Below are positions 41,163 to 51,577 of a stretch of 64,000 bases of DNA, one piece after another (positions within the stretch are counted from its first letter, which is position 1; every line of letters begins with the position of its first letter). The stretch is from Allobosea sp039673065. GTDB lineage: Bacteria > Pseudomonadota > Alphaproteobacteria > Rhizobiales > Beijerinckiaceae. The notes below the pieces were generated by a model. It searched no databases. It had not been told where the DNA came from and saw only the letters and a program-made list of their open reading frames with translations. Position numbers and translations under genes: made by a program. Location of the stretch: contig NZ_JBDJKW010000003.1 in the NCBI RefSeq assembly GCF_039673065.1, forward strand, positions 1-64,000, given 5' to 3'.

Positions 41163-44120
41163 TCAGGCCGCGAAGGCCTCTTCGAGGAAGGCGTTGAGCT
41201 GGGCGAGATGCTTGGACATCAGGCCGGTCGCGGTCGCGGCAGAGGCCGGGCGGCCGACATAGCGCGGCCGCTTCGACTTCGAGCCGGCATGGCCCAGCAC
41301 CCATTCCAGATAGGGCTCGACGAAGGTCCAGGCGCCCTGGTTCTTCGGCTCTTCCTGGCACCACACCACGTCCGCGCCCTTGAAGCGCGCCAGCTCCTGC
41401 GCCAGCGTCTTCAGCGGGAAGGGATAGAGCTGCTCGACGCGCAGCAGGTAGACGTCGTCGATGCCGCGCTTCTCGCGTTCCTCCAGCAGGTCGAAATAGA
41501 CCTTGCCCGAGCAGAGCACGACCCGGCGGATCTTGGAGTCCTTGACCAGCTTGGTGGTCGAGGCGCCGCGCTCGGCGTCGTCGTGCAGCACGCGGTGGAA
41601 GGTCGAGCCCTCGGCCAGGTCCGACAGGTCGGAGACGCAGCGCTTGTGGCGCAGCAGCGACTTCGGCGTCATCAGGATCAGCGGCTTGCGGAAATCGCGG
41701 CGAAGCTGGCGGCGCAGGATGTGGAAATAGCTCGCCGGGGTCGAGCAGTTCGCCACCTGCATATTGTCCTCGGCGCACATCTGCAGGAAGCGCTCCAGAC
41801 GGGCGGAGGAGTGCTCCGGCCCCTGGCCCTCATAGCCGTGCGGCAGCAGGCAAACGAGGCCCGACATGCGCAGCCACTTGCGCTCGCCCGACGAGATGAA
41901 CTGGTCGAACACCACCTGGGCGCCGTTGGCGAAGTCGCCGAACTGGGCCTCCCACATCGTCAGCGCGTTCGGCTCCGACAGCGAGTAGCCGTATTCGAAG
42001 CCGAGCACCGCCTCTTCCGAGAGCATCGAGTTGATGACCTCGTAGCGGGCCTGGCCCTCGCGCACGTCGTTGAGCGAGGTGTGGCGGGCTTCCGTCTCCT
42101 GGTCGATCAGCACCGAATGGCGCTGCGAGAAGGTGCCGCGCTCGCAGTCCTGGCCGGAGAGGCGCACCGGATGGCCCTCGAGCAGCAGCGAGCCGAAGGC
42201 CAGCGCCTCGGCGGTCGCCCAGTCGATGCCGCTGCCGCTCTCCACCGCCTTGCGGCGGTTGTCGAGGAAGCGCTGGATCGTGCGGTGGACATTGAAGCCC
42301 TCCGGCACCGAGGTGATGCGGTCGGCGATCTCCTTGAGCACCTTTTCGGGCACGCCGGTCGCGCCGCGGCGCGGATCCTCGTCGTCCGAGCGGATCGCCT
42401 TCATGCCGGCCCAGCGGCCGTCGAGCCAGTCGGCCTTGTTCGGCTTGAAGGACTGGCCGGCCTCGAACTCGACCTCGAGCCTGGCCTTCCAGGCTGCGCG
42501 CATCTCGTCGAGCTCGCCGGCGGTGATCACGCCCTCGGCTTCGAGCTTGGTGGCGTAGAGCTCCAGCGTCGTCTTGTGGCCGCGGATCTTGCGGTACATC
42601 AGCGGCTGGGTGAAGCCCGGCTCGTCGCCTTCGTTATGACCGAAGCGGCGATAGCAGAACATGTCGATGACGACAGGCTTGTGGAACTTCTGCCGGAACT
42701 CGATCGCCACCTTGGCGGCGAACACCACCGCCTCCGGATCGTCGCCGTTCACGTGGAAGACCGGCGCCTCGACCATCTTCGCCACGTCGGACGGATAGGG
42801 CGAGGAGCGCGAATAGCGCGGATAGGTGGTGAAGCCGATCTGGTTGTTGATGATGAAATGCACCGAGCCGCCGGTGCGGTGGCCCTTGAGGCCCGACAGG
42901 CCGAGGCACTCCGCCACGACGCCCTGGCCGGCGAAGGCCGCGTCGCCATGGATCAGCAGCGGCAGCACAGTCGAGCGCTCGGTGATGTCGCCGAACTGGT
43001 CCTGCTTGGCGCGCACCTTGCCGAGCACGACGGGGTCGACGATCTCGAGATGCGACGGGTTGGCGGTCAGCGAGATATGGACGTTGTTGCCGTCGAACTC
43101 GCGGTCGCTGGAGGCGCCGAGATGGTACTTGACGTCGCCCGAGCCCTCGACGTCGTCGGGGGCGAAGGAGCCGCCCTTGAACTCGTGGAACAGGGCGCGG
43201 TGCGGCTTGCCCAGCACCTGGGTCAGCACGTTGAGGCGGCCGCGATGGGCCATGCCGAAGACGATGTCGCGCAGGCCGAGCGCGCCGCCGCGCTTGATGA
43301 TCTGCTCGAGCGCCGGGACCAGCGACTCGCCGCCGTCCAGGCCGAAGCGCTTGGTGCCGGTGTACTTCAGGTCGAGGAACTTCTCGAAGCCCTCGGCCTC
43401 GACCAGCTTGTTCAGGATGGCGCGCTTGCCCTCGCGGGTGAAGGCGATCTCCTTGTCGGGGCCCTCGATGCGCTCCTGCAGCCAGGCCTTCTGCTCCGGG
43501 TCGGAGATGTGCATGAACTCGACGCCGATGGTCTGGCAGTAGGTCCGCTGCAGGATCGCCGTCATCTCGCGGATGGTGGCGAACTCGAGCCCGAGCACGT
43601 TGTCGATGAAGATCTTGCGGTCGAGATCAGCCTCGGTGAAGCCGAATGCTGCCGGCGACAGCTCCTCCGGATCCTTCTGGCCCTCGATGCCGAGCGGATC
43701 GAGCTGGGCGTGGAGATGGCCGCGCATGCGGTAGGCGCGGATCAGCATGATGGCGCGCACGGAATCGCGCGTCGCCTGCTGCACGTCGGAGGCCGACAGT
43801 GTCGCCCCGGCCGCCTTGGCCTTGGCGCCCAGCTTGTCGCCGATCGCCTTCTCCACCGCCGACCAGTTGCCATCCAGAGCCGAGACCAGCTCGCCGCCGG
43901 CCGGGATCGGCCAGTTCGGCTTCTTCCAGGAGGCGCCCTTGGCGTTGTCGACGACGGCCTGCCGGTCGTCGTGCAGCGCGGCGAAGAAGCCGCGCCACTG
44001 CTCGTCGACGGAATTCGGATCCGCCTGGTAGCGGGCATAGAGATCCTCGATATAGGCGGCGTTTCCTCCGTAGAGGAAGCCGGTCTGCGCGAGGGCCTCG
44101 TTGATGTCCTGACGAGCCAT
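41163..44120 (-). CDS. sucA: 2-oxoglutarate dehydrogenase E1 component
   Basis: 985 residues, the normal length. The N-terminal FLYGGNAAYIEDLYARYQAD segment binds E2. HRGRLNVLTQVLGKPHRALF near residue 295 and the thiamine-diphosphate region GDAAFAGQGVVAECLGLS near 390, then NNQIGFTTYPRYSRSS, are diagnostic. The C-terminal LPHGYEGQGPEHSSARLERF segment near 758 is also conserved. It decarboxylates 2-oxoglutarate and passes succinyl to SucB. There is a 158-bp gap with stable hairpins after sucD, so expression relative to sucCD may be adjusted there. Confidence 0.97.
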   Translation of the reverse strand: MARQDINEALAQTGFLYGGNAAYIEDLYARYQADPNSVDEQWRGFFAALHDDRQAVVDNAKGASWKKPNWPIPAGGELVSALDGNWSAVEKAIGDKLGAKAKAAGATLSASDVQQATRDSVRAIMLIRAYRMRGHLHAQLDPLGIEGQKDPEELSPAAFGFTEADLDRKIFIDNVLGLEFATIREMTAILQRTYCQTIGVEFMHISDPEQKAWLQERIEGPDKEIAFTREGKRAILNKLVEAEGFEKFLDLKYTGTKRFGLDGGESLVPALEQIIKRGGALGLRDIVFGMAHRGRLNVLTQVLGKPHRALFHEFKGGSFAPDDVEGSGDVKYHLGASSDREFDGNNVHISLTANPSHLEIVDPVVLGKVRAKQDQFGDITERSTVLPLLIHGDAAFAGQGVVAECLGLSGLKGHRTGGSVHFIINNQIGFTTYPRYSRSSPYPSDVAKMVEAPVFHVNGDDPEAVVFAAKVAIEFRQKFHKPVVIDMFCYRRFGHNEGDEPGFTQPLMYRKIRGHKTTLELYATKLEAEGVITAGELDEMRAAWKARLEVEFEAGQSFKPNKADWLDGRWAGMKAIRSDDEDPRRGATGVPEKVLKEIADRITSVPEGFNVHRTIQRFLDNRRKAVESGSGIDWATAEALAFGSLLLEGHPVRLSGQDCERGTFSQRHSVLIDQETEARHTSLNDVREGQARYEVINSMLSEEAVLGFEYGYSLSEPNALTMWEAQFGDFANGAQVVFDQFISSGERKWLRMSGLVCLLPHGYEGQGPEHSSARLERFLQMCAEDNMQVANCSTPASYFHILRRQLRRDFRKPLILMTPKSLLRHKRCVSDLSDLAEGSTFHRVLHDDAERGASTTKLVKDSKIRRVVLCSGKVYFDLLEEREKRGIDDVYLLRVEQLYPFPLKTLAQELARFKGADVVWCQEEPKNQGAWTFVEPYLEWVLGHAGSKSKRPRYVGRPASAATATGLMSKHLAQLNAFLEEAFAA

Positions 44121-44167
44121 GATGCCTGCCGTCCTGTCCTGACCTTACCGCTTCGTCTTGTCGTCCC

Positions 44168-44186
44168 GCCCGGGGCGTCCCCGGGC
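44168..44186. repeat. Stable hairpin in the sucD-sucA gap
   Basis: GCCCGGGG and CCCCGGGC pair perfectly around the 3-base loop CGT. More GC-rich inverted segments follow up to the sucD stop. No U-run is present on the minus strand, so it is a candidate attenuation or processing point rather than a normal terminator. Confidence 0.5.
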
Positions 44187-44278
44187 GCAGTCTGTGATGC
44201 CGTCGCCTGCTCCGCCGCCGGGGCGGCGCGGCCGGGTCCGACCCCGCCGCGCCCTGGCCCGGCCGACGGCCGGAGGCG

Positions 44279-45163
44279 TCAGCCCTTCAACACCTCGACC
44301 AAGGTCTTTCCAAGGCGCGCCGGCGAGGGCGAGACCCGGATTCCGGCCGCTTCCATCGCCGCGATCTTGTCCTCGGCACCGCCCTTGCCGCCCGAGATGA
44401 TCGCACCCGCATGGCCCATGCGGCGGCCGGGAGGCGCCGTGCGACCGGCGATGAAGCCGACCATCGGCTTCTTGCGCCCGCGCTTGGCCTCGTCCTTGAT
44501 GAACTGCGCCGCGTCCTCTTCGGCCGAGCCGCCGATCTCGCCGATCATCACGATCGACTCGGTCTTGTCGTCGGCCAGGAACATCTCGAGCATGTCGATG
44601 AACTCGGTGCCCTTGACCGGGTCGCCGCCGATGCCGACCGCGGTGGTCTGGCCGAGGCCCTCATTCGTGGTCTGGAACACCGCCTCATAGGTCAGCGTGC
44701 CGGAGCGCGAGACGATGCCGACCGAGCCCGGGCGGAAGATGTTGGCCGGCATGATGCCGATCTTCGACTCGCCGGCGGTGACGATGCCGGGGCAGTTCGG
44801 CCCGATCAGGCGCGACTTCGAGCCAACCAGCGAGCGCTTCACCCGCACCATGTCGAGCACCGGGATGCCCTCGGTGATGCAGACGATCAGCGGGATCTCG
44901 GCGTCGATCGCCTCGCAGATGGCGTCGGCCGCGCCCGGAGGCGGCACGTAGACGACGGAGGCGGTCGCCCCGGTCTTCTCGCGCGCCTCGGCGACGGTGT
45001 CGAACACCGGCAGGCCGAGATGCAGCGCGCCGCCCTTGCCGGGCGAGGTGCCGCCGACGATCTGGGTGCCGTAGGCGATCGCCTGCTCGGAGTGGAAGGT
45101 CCCGTTCTTGCCGGTGAACCCCTGGGTGATGACCTTGGTGGTCTTGTCGATCAGGATGGACAT
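44279..45163 (-). CDS. sucD: Succinyl-CoA ligase, alpha subunit
   Basis: 294 residues. The CoA-binding segment TQGFTGKNGTFHSEQAI is near residue 14, GGTSPGKGG near 38, SRSGTLTYEAVF near 154, and the phosphohistidine is His251 in GHAGAIISGGKGGAEDK. It forms the substrate-level phosphorylation enzyme with SucC, converting succinyl-CoA to succinate with ADP or GDP. The start is 10 bp after the sucC stop, so the two are coupled for equal expression. Confidence 0.97.
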   Translation of the reverse strand: MSILIDKTTKVITQGFTGKNGTFHSEQAIAYGTQIVGGTSPGKGGALHLGLPVFDTVAEAREKTGATASVVYVPPPGAADAICEAIDAEIPLIVCITEGIPVLDMVRVKRSLVGSKSRLIGPNCPGIVTAGESKIGIMPANIFRPGSVGIVSRSGTLTYEAVFQTTNEGLGQTTAVGIGGDPVKGTEFIDMLEMFLADDKTESIVMIGEIGGSAEEDAAQFIKDEAKRGRKKPMVGFIAGRTAPPGRRMGHAGAIISGGKGGAEDKIAAMEAAGIRVSPSPARLGKTLVEVLKG

Positions 45164-45173
45164 GCGCTTTACC

Positions 45174-46370
<1,197 letters not shown>

Positions 46371-46461
46371 CTGCTCGGTTTCCCTAGAGGCGTGTGGCGG
46401 ATGGCGGAGGCGGACGACGGCGCGAGACCTGCCCGCCCGCCATCCCGCCACGCGTTCGATG

Positions 46462-47424
46462 TCAGGCCAGCGACGGATCGACGGTCTTGCAGGCGTCGAC
46501 CAGGCCCTGCACCGAGGCGACGGACTTGGCCAGCATCTCCTTCTCGGCGCCGTTCAGGCGGATCTTGACGACCCGCTCGACGCCCTTGGCGCCGATCACC
46601 ACCGGCACGCCGACGAACATGTCGCGCACGCCGTACTGGCCCTTAAGATAGGCGGCGGCCGGCAGGACGCGCTTCTGGTCCTTGAGATAGCTCTCGGCCA
46701 TGGCGATCGCGGAAGCCGCCGGGGCGTAGAAGGCCGAGCCGGTCTTCAGCAGGTTGACGATCTCGCCACCGCCCTTGCGGGTGCGCTCGACGATGGCGTC
46801 CAGGCGCTCCTGGGTGGTCCACTTCATCTTGACCAGGTCGGGCAGCGGCACGCCGGCGACGCCGGAATAGCGAACCAGCGGCACCATGTCGTCGCCATGG
46901 CCGCCGAGCACGAAGGCCGAGACGTCCTTGACCGAGACCTTGAACTCGTCGGCGAGGAAGTGGCGGAAGCGGGCGGAGTCGAGCACGCCGGCCATGCCGC
47001 AGATCATGTTCGGCTTGACGCCCGAGAACTTCTGCAGGGCCCAGACCATCGCGTCGAGCGGGTTTGTGATGCAGATCACGAAGGCCTTCGGGGCGTACTG
47101 GCGGATGCCCTCGCCGACCGACTTCATCACCTTGAGGTTGATGCCGATCAGGTCGTCGCGGCTCATACCGGGCTTGCGCGGCACGCCGGCGGTGACGATC
47201 ACGACGTCGGCGCCCTTGATGTCCTCGTAGCTGTTGGTGCCGGTATAGGCGGCGTCGAAGCCGTCGACCGGAGCGGACTCGGCGATGTCGAGACCCTTGC
47301 CCTGCGGAATGCCGTCGGCGATGTCGAACAGGACGACATCACCGAGCTCCTTGAGGCCGGCGAGGTGAGCGAGCGTGCCGCCGATCTGTCCGGAACCGAT
47401 GAGGGCGATCTTCTTGCGGGCCAT
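46462..47424 (-). CDS. mdh: Malate dehydrogenase
   Basis: 320 residues of the LDH-like MDH type common in alphaproteobacteria. The NAD motif is IGSGQIGGTLAHL near residue 9, the substrate Arg pair is in GVPRKPGMSRDDL near 84, and the catalytic His176 is in LGGHGDDMVPL. It oxidises malate to oxaloacetate. It is the first gene of the TCA cluster, and its promoter should lie in the AT-richer 250 bp between it and the TetR gene. Confidence 0.97.
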   Translation of the reverse strand: MARKKIALIGSGQIGGTLAHLAGLKELGDVVLFDIADGIPQGKGLDIAESAPVDGFDAAYTGTNSYEDIKGADVVIVTAGVPRKPGMSRDDLIGINLKVMKSVGEGIRQYAPKAFVICITNPLDAMVWALQKFSGVKPNMICGMAGVLDSARFRHFLADEFKVSVKDVSAFVLGGHGDDMVPLVRYSGVAGVPLPDLVKMKWTTQERLDAIVERTRKGGGEIVNLLKTGSAFYAPAASAIAMAESYLKDQKRVLPAAAYLKGQYGVRDMFVGVPVVIGAKGVERVVKIRLNGAEKEMLAKSVASVQGLVDACKTVDPSLA

Positions 47425-47641
47425 TGGCGTATTCCCGTGGTTGGAGCCGAAAGCTGTTATGGAGCCTAAAAGCCGACGGTTCTTTGGCCCAAGCCGCCGC
47501 GCGGCTCAACCCTGCCCGCGACCCGGCTTTTTCGGGCATTTCGACCCGATTTCGCGCATGATGCAGCGAATAGCCCGTAGAATCAAAAGCTTAAGAAATC
47601 GGTGCCGCAAAAGCGCCGCAAAGCGGCCCGAAACCGGTCTG

Positions 47642-47665
47642 ATGACATATTACAAATAATGTCAT
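47642..47665. promoter_or_regulatory. Inverted repeat ATGACAT-N10-ATGTCAT upstream of mdh
   Basis: Perfect 7-bp arms in an AT-rich patch, 14 bp past the TetR stop codon and about 220 bp upstream of the mdh start. It may be an operator for the TCA cluster. The low GC argues against a terminator for the zapE-tetR unit. The binder is unknown. Confidence 0.4.
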
Positions 47666-47678
47666 CTTCCCCGATTTT

Positions 47679-48278
47679 CTAGATCACCCCCGTCGCCAGC
47701 GTGCGCAGAACCACCCGGATCAGCGTGGCGAGCCGGGCATCGACCGAGGCCTGCGGCACGTCCCCCTCCAGTTCCAGCGCGGCCGGATGGATGAAGCGGT
47801 GGGTGGCGTCGATCACGAAGGCGATCGCCCGGTCGCGATCGCGCGGCTCGAAGGCGCCCGTGGCGATGCCCTCGTCGATGACCCGCTCGAACAGCGCGCG
47901 CACGCGGGCGCGATTGCGCCGACTGACCGCATGGCGCTTCGCCACCGCCTGCGACAGCGCCGCGAACAGATGCGGCTCCTCGTGCAGCAGGCCGCGATTG
48001 GCCCGCGCCAGCGCCAGGATCAGGCGCTCGAGCTTGTCGTCGGCGGGGTCGGGCCCGTCGGCGATGTCGGCAAGCCCGCGCTCGGCCGATTTCAGCCAGA
48101 CGTCGACCACCGCGTCGATCAGGGCCGTGCGCGAGGGAAAGTAGCGGTAGACGTTGGCATGGGTCATGCCCGCCTCCTCCGCCACCGCGACCACGGTGAA
48201 GCGGCGCAGGCCGTGGAGGCGAAGATGCTCGCCGGCGACCGAGAGGATGCGGATCTCGCTCGGCTCGCGGGCGACCAT
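47679..48278 (-). CDS. TetR/AcrR-family transcriptional regulator
   Basis: 199 residues. The N-terminal helix-turn-helix is at about residues 8-55 (ILSVAGEHLRLHGLRRFTVVAVAEEAGMTHANVYRYFPSR region), then an all-helical ligand domain with no family-specific motif. ATG 48278 is one base past the zapE stop codon, so the two are cotranscribed and may be coupled. Targets are unknown. It also lies just upstream of the mdh cluster on the same strand, but a 254-bp gap separates them. Confidence 0.9.
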   Translation of the reverse strand: MVAREPSEIRILSVAGEHLRLHGLRRFTVVAVAEEAGMTHANVYRYFPSRTALIDAVVDVWLKSAERGLADIADGPDPADDKLERLILALARANRGLLHEEPHLFAALSQAVAKRHAVSRRNRARVRALFERVIDEGIATGAFEPRDRDRAIAFVIDATHRFIHPAALELEGDVPQASVDARLATLIRVVLRTLATGVI

Positions 48279-48279
48279 C

Positions 48280-49458
48280 TCAGGTCTCCACCAGCCCGGT
48301 GCTGTCGCCGCTGGCCTGCGAGTCCCCGCGCCCGTGCGGATGCGCGAGATACTCGTCGGAGCGCATCTCGATCAGGCGCGAGACCGTGCGGTCGAATTCG
48401 AAGGCCTCGCGGCCGCTGGTCGCGACATAGAGCCCGGTCGGCTCGGCCGCGGCCGAGGCCACCAGCTTCACATGCGTCTCGTAGAGCGCGTCGATCAGGA
48501 TGATGAAGCGCTTCGCCTCGTTGCGCCGGTCCATGTCCATCACCGGGATCTCGTCGAGGATGAGGGTATGGAAGCGTCGGGCGAGCGCGAGATAGTCGCT
48601 CGCCCCATAGGCGTTGGCGCAGAGATCGGCGAAGCTCGCCCGCGCCACCCCGCCGGCCGCCTGCGGCAGCCTCAGCGCATGGCCCTTGACCTCGATCGTC
48701 TCCGGCTGCCCTCGCGCCACCCCGGAAAGCCGCGCGAAGGCGCGGTCCAGCGCGGCACGCGCCGTTTCGTCCGCCGGCACATGGTAGACCGGGGCGTCGC
48801 CAAGCTTCTCCAGCCGGAAATCGGTGCGGGCATCGAGGCGCAGCACCTCGACCTTGCTCTGCAGCAGCGTGATGAAGGGGAGGAAGAGCGCCCGGTTCAG
48901 CCCGTTCTCGTAGAGCCGCGACGGCTCGACATTCGAGGTCGCCACCACCACCACGCCGGCGGCGAAGAGCGCGGTGAACAGCCGCCCGAGGATCATCGCA
49001 TCCGCGATGTCGGTGACGGTGAACTCGTCGAAGCACAGCAGGGTCGCCTCGGCGGCGAGCGCGGCCGCGACCGGACCGATCGGGTCCGGCTCCTTGACCG
49101 TGCCGGCCTTCAGCGCCTGCCGGTAGGCGTGGATGCGCTCGTGGACATCGGCCATGAAGGCGTGGAAATGCACGCGCCTGCGGCTGGCGATCGGCGCCGT
49201 CTCGTAGAACATGTCCATCAGCATGGTCTTGCCGCGGCCGACCGAGCCCCAGACATAGAGCCCCTTCAGCGCCTCCGGCGCCGGCTGGTTGCGGCCGAAC
49301 AGCCAGCCGAGCGCGCTGCTCTTGCGGGCGAGGCGGCGGCTGGCGAGCGCATCGCTCAACGCCTGCAGGCGCGCGACAACCGCCAGTTGGGCCTGGTCGC
49401 GCTCGATCGCGCCGGATTGGACGAGGGCGTCGTAGCGTTCGGGAAGAGTGCCGGGCAT
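48280..49458 (-). CDS. zapE: AFG1-like ATPase, cell division protein ZapE
   Basis: 392 residues from ATG 49458 (an alternative ATG is at 49470). Walker A is GSVGRGKTMLMD at 71-82, followed by FHAFMADVHERIH near 96. Walker B is LLCFDEFTVTDIADAMIL near 135, then VVATSNVEPSRLYENGLNR near 165, all standard for AFG1/ZapE. In E. coli ZapE joins the division ring late, and mitochondrial relatives assist membrane protein turnover. The upstream GNAT gene is divergent. The last 20 residues are Gly/Ser-rich and beyond the family core. Confidence 0.92.
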   Translation of the reverse strand: MPGTLPERYDALVQSGAIERDQAQLAVVARLQALSDALASRRLARKSSALGWLFGRNQPAPEALKGLYVWGSVGRGKTMLMDMFYETAPIASRRRVHFHAFMADVHERIHAYRQALKAGTVKEPDPIGPVAAALAAEATLLCFDEFTVTDIADAMILGRLFTALFAAGVVVVATSNVEPSRLYENGLNRALFLPFITLLQSKVEVLRLDARTDFRLEKLGDAPVYHVPADETARAALDRAFARLSGVARGQPETIEVKGHALRLPQAAGGVARASFADLCANAYGASDYLALARRFHTLILDEIPVMDMDRRNEAKRFIILIDALYETHVKLVASAAAEPTGLYVATSGREAFEFDRTVSRLIEMRSDEYLAHPHGRGDSQASGDSTGLVET

Positions 49459-49691
49459 GGCCTGCAGCATGATGAGGGACCGCCCGGGGTTAAGCCAGCC
49501 GGCGCATGGCCGCAACCCCGGTGCAGCGCGTAAAACGCCCGCCTCGCCAGCACATATCGGAGGTCCGGCCTGAAATTGCCGCATTCCTCGGGCTTGCATC
49601 GGCGGCGGAAACGCCCATCTTCGGACACATCCAAGGGAAGATTCGCCTCCTGGCGGGCAGCGCGGACCAGCGCGATGTCAGGAGTTGCTCA

Positions 49692-50303
49692 GTGAACCGA
49701 TCAGACGAACCGTCAGCCGGCCGTCTCGCCCGACAGGGCGAGGTCCGGCGCCTGTGGCCCGCCGAGCGGGACCTCTTCACCGCCCATCTGCTGCGCCTCG
49801 ACCCGGCGACGCGGCGGGAGCGCTTCGGCACACCGGTCAACGACGCCTTCCTGCGCGACTACGCCGCCACGACCTTCGGCATCGACGGGCTGGTCTACGC
49901 CTATGTCGAGGCCGGCGAGGTGCGCGGCGCCGCCGAGCTGCGCGGGCTGGAGGAGATCGTGGTGCAGACCGGCGAGGCCGCCTTCAGCGTCGAGCGCGAC
50001 TGGCGCCGCCGCGGCATTGGCGAGGCGCTGTTCCGCCGGCTGATCACCGCCGCGCGCAATCGCGGCATCGGCACGCTCTATATGACCTGCCTGCCCGAGA
50101 ACGCCGCGATGCGGCGCCTCGCCCGCAAGTTCGAGGCGGAGATGGTCGGGGGCTTCAACGATGTCGAGGGCCGGATCGCGCCCGGCGCGCCGACGCCCTT
50201 CACCCTGCTCGACGAGGCGCTGGACAACGCCCAGAGCTTCGCCACCGCGGCCCTGTCGCTGCAGCGGCGCTTCTGGCGCCCTGCCCTGCTGCGCTGGCGC
50301 TGA
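49692..50303 (+). CDS. GNAT-family N-acetyltransferase
   Basis: 203 residues from GTG 49692, chosen because AGGAG lies seven bases upstream. The open frame begins earlier, at 49506, without such a site. The GNAT core is at about residues 20-165, with the acetyl-CoA loop WRRRGIGEALFRRLITAARNRGI near residue 101 and the helix ENAAMRRLARKFEAEMV near 134. It belongs to the general GNAT group with unknown acceptor. It is divergent from zapE and convergent with the Omp19-like lipoprotein gene, 13 bp between stops. Confidence 0.87.
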   Translation: MNRSDEPSAGRLARQGEVRRLWPAERDLFTAHLLRLDPATRRERFGTPVNDAFLRDYAATTFGIDGLVYAYVEAGEVRGAAELRGLEEIVVQTGEAAFSVERDWRRRGIGEALFRRLITAARNRGIGTLYMTCLPENAAMRRLARKFEAEMVGGFNDVEGRIAPGAPTPFTLLDEALDNAQSFATAALSLQRRFWRPALLRWR

Positions 50304-50316
50304 GCGGGCCCGCCGC

Positions 50317-51018
50317 TCAGCGGTTGAGCGAGAGCGCCGCGCCGGACTTGGCGATGGCCCCGTTCATGGCGCCGCCGCTGGCGACCTTCAGCCGGGCCAC
50401 CACCGAGCCGCCGCGCTGGTAGAGGTAGACCTCGCCATTGCGGTAGTCCCAGGCATTGACCTGCTGCAGGTCGCGGTTGCTGCAGCCATTGGCGCTGGCG
50501 CGGTAGAGATCGAGCGCGGGCGAGCTGGAGAGTTGCACGCGGCAGGAGCCGCCGGTCGCTTCCTGCGCCGTCCAGTTGCCGACGACGCCGTCGCGCGAAC
50601 CGACCGAGCCGCCGCGACCGCCGCTGGTCGACGGCGCGGGACGCGGGTCGGCATTGGCGAGCTGGCCGCCGGGGGCGGCACCGGGCGCAGGCGCACCCGG
50701 CTGCGGTTCGAAGAAGGGATCGCTCTGCGGCGGCAGGCCGCCGCCAGGCTGGGCCGTCTGCGGCGGGGGATAGCCGCCCTGCGGATAGCCGCCCGGAGGC
50801 GGCAGCGGCTCGGCCGTCACCGGCGCCGACTGGATCGGCGGGGCCGTCTGCACGGGCTCGTTATAGATCGGCGCGCGCGCCACCGGCTGCCCGCCATAGC
50901 CGGGCCCGCCACCGAAACGTTGCGAGCCGGCACAGGCCCCGAGCGCCAGCAAAGGCAGGAGGCTCACGATCCGCAGCAGCGGCCGTGTCGTCAGGAGCGG
51001 CCTTGTCTTGGCAATCAT
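50317..51018 (-). CDS. Omp19-like lipoprotein with AprI/Inh protease-inhibitor domain
   Basis: 233 residues from ATG 51018 (GAGAAG upstream; another ATG is at 51063). The lipoprotein signal has the lipobox LLALGAC, giving a lipidated Cys near residue 29. A long Pro/Gly/Gln-rich linker follows to about residue 145. The C-terminal Inh beta-barrel domain runs from about 148 (VVGNWTAQEATGGSCRVQL) to the end, with the Cys pair in GSC and NGCSN. Brucella Omp19 has the same plan and inhibits host and bacterial proteases. Probably anchored in the outer membrane. Confidence 0.82.
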   Translation of the reverse strand: MIAKTRPLLTTRPLLRIVSLLPLLALGACAGSQRFGGGPGYGGQPVARAPIYNEPVQTAPPIQSAPVTAEPLPPPGGYPQGGYPPPQTAQPGGGLPPQSDPFFEPQPGAPAPGAAPGGQLANADPRPAPSTSGGRGGSVGSRDGVVGNWTAQEATGGSCRVQLSSSPALDLYRASANGCSNRDLQQVNAWDYRNGEVYLYQRGGSVVARLKVASGGAMNGAIAKSGAALSLNR

Positions 51019-51138
51019 CGTCGGCTTCTCGATGCTGGCTAGGTCGATCCGATTCTCGGTCATGCCGCCTGAACATGGCATGACCACGCCCCTGTATGCA
51101 AAATCACGGCACCCAGCCGCGCCCCGGAGTGTTCCCGC

Positions 51139-51567
51139 ATGAAGCCGCTCAACCCGGACAGCATCCGCCCGCCCTTCGCCCGCTACAGCCATGGCGCCGA
51201 GGTGCCGGCCGGCCATCGCCTGGTGTTCTGTTCCGGCCAACTCGGCATCGCCGCCGACGGCACCATTCCACACGGCGTGCGCGAGCAGGCCGATCTCTGC
51301 TTCGCCAATATCGCGGCGATCCTGGCCGAGGCGGGGATGACGCTGGCCGACATCGTGCGCGTCAATGCCTATGTCACCGACCGCGCCCATATGAAGGGCT
51401 ATATGGAATCGCGCGACGCCCATGTCGGCACGCCGCCGCCGGCCTCGACCCTGATGATCGTCTCCGGCTTCACCCTGCCGGAATTCAAGGTCGAGATCGA
51501 GGCCGTCGCCGCGGCGCCCGACCGCCGCCGGAAACCGGCCGCCGCCCTCACCGCGCCGCGCTTCTGA
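51139..51567 (+). CDS. RidA (YjgF/YER057c/UK114) family protein
   Basis: 142 residues. The fold is recognised by HRLVFCSGQLGIAADGTIPHG near residue 22, EQADLCFANIAAILAEAGMTLADIVRVNAYVTD near 50, and the C-terminal PASTLMIVSGFTLPEFKVEIEAVAA, where the usual catalytic Arg of RidA (normally RS/RACV.V) is replaced by a MIVSG context. It may therefore belong to a non-deaminating Rid subgroup (inference). Standard RidA hydrolyses reactive enamines released by PLP enzymes. A CTGTATGCAAAAT element lies about 45 bp upstream. Confidence 0.85.
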   Translation: MKPLNPDSIRPPFARYSHGAEVPAGHRLVFCSGQLGIAADGTIPHGVREQADLCFANIAAILAEAGMTLADIVRVNAYVTDRAHMKGYMESRDAHVGTPPPASTLMIVSGFTLPEFKVEIEAVAAAPDRRRKPAAALTAPRF

Positions 51568-51577
51568 AAGCCGGGCC

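Noticed and set aside
39786..44690. A very long plus-strand open frame (over 1600 codons) opposite sucB and sucA
   Set aside because: It is the antisense shadow of high-GC genes whose minus-strand products are unmistakable. Its translation is low-complexity Arg/Ala/Leu/His-rich with no domain and no ribosome binding site.
49506..49691. A 5' extension of the GNAT gene starting at ATG 49506
   Set aside because: The extension overlaps the region upstream of zapE, has no ribosome binding site and no homologous look. GTG 49692 has AGGAG at the right distance.
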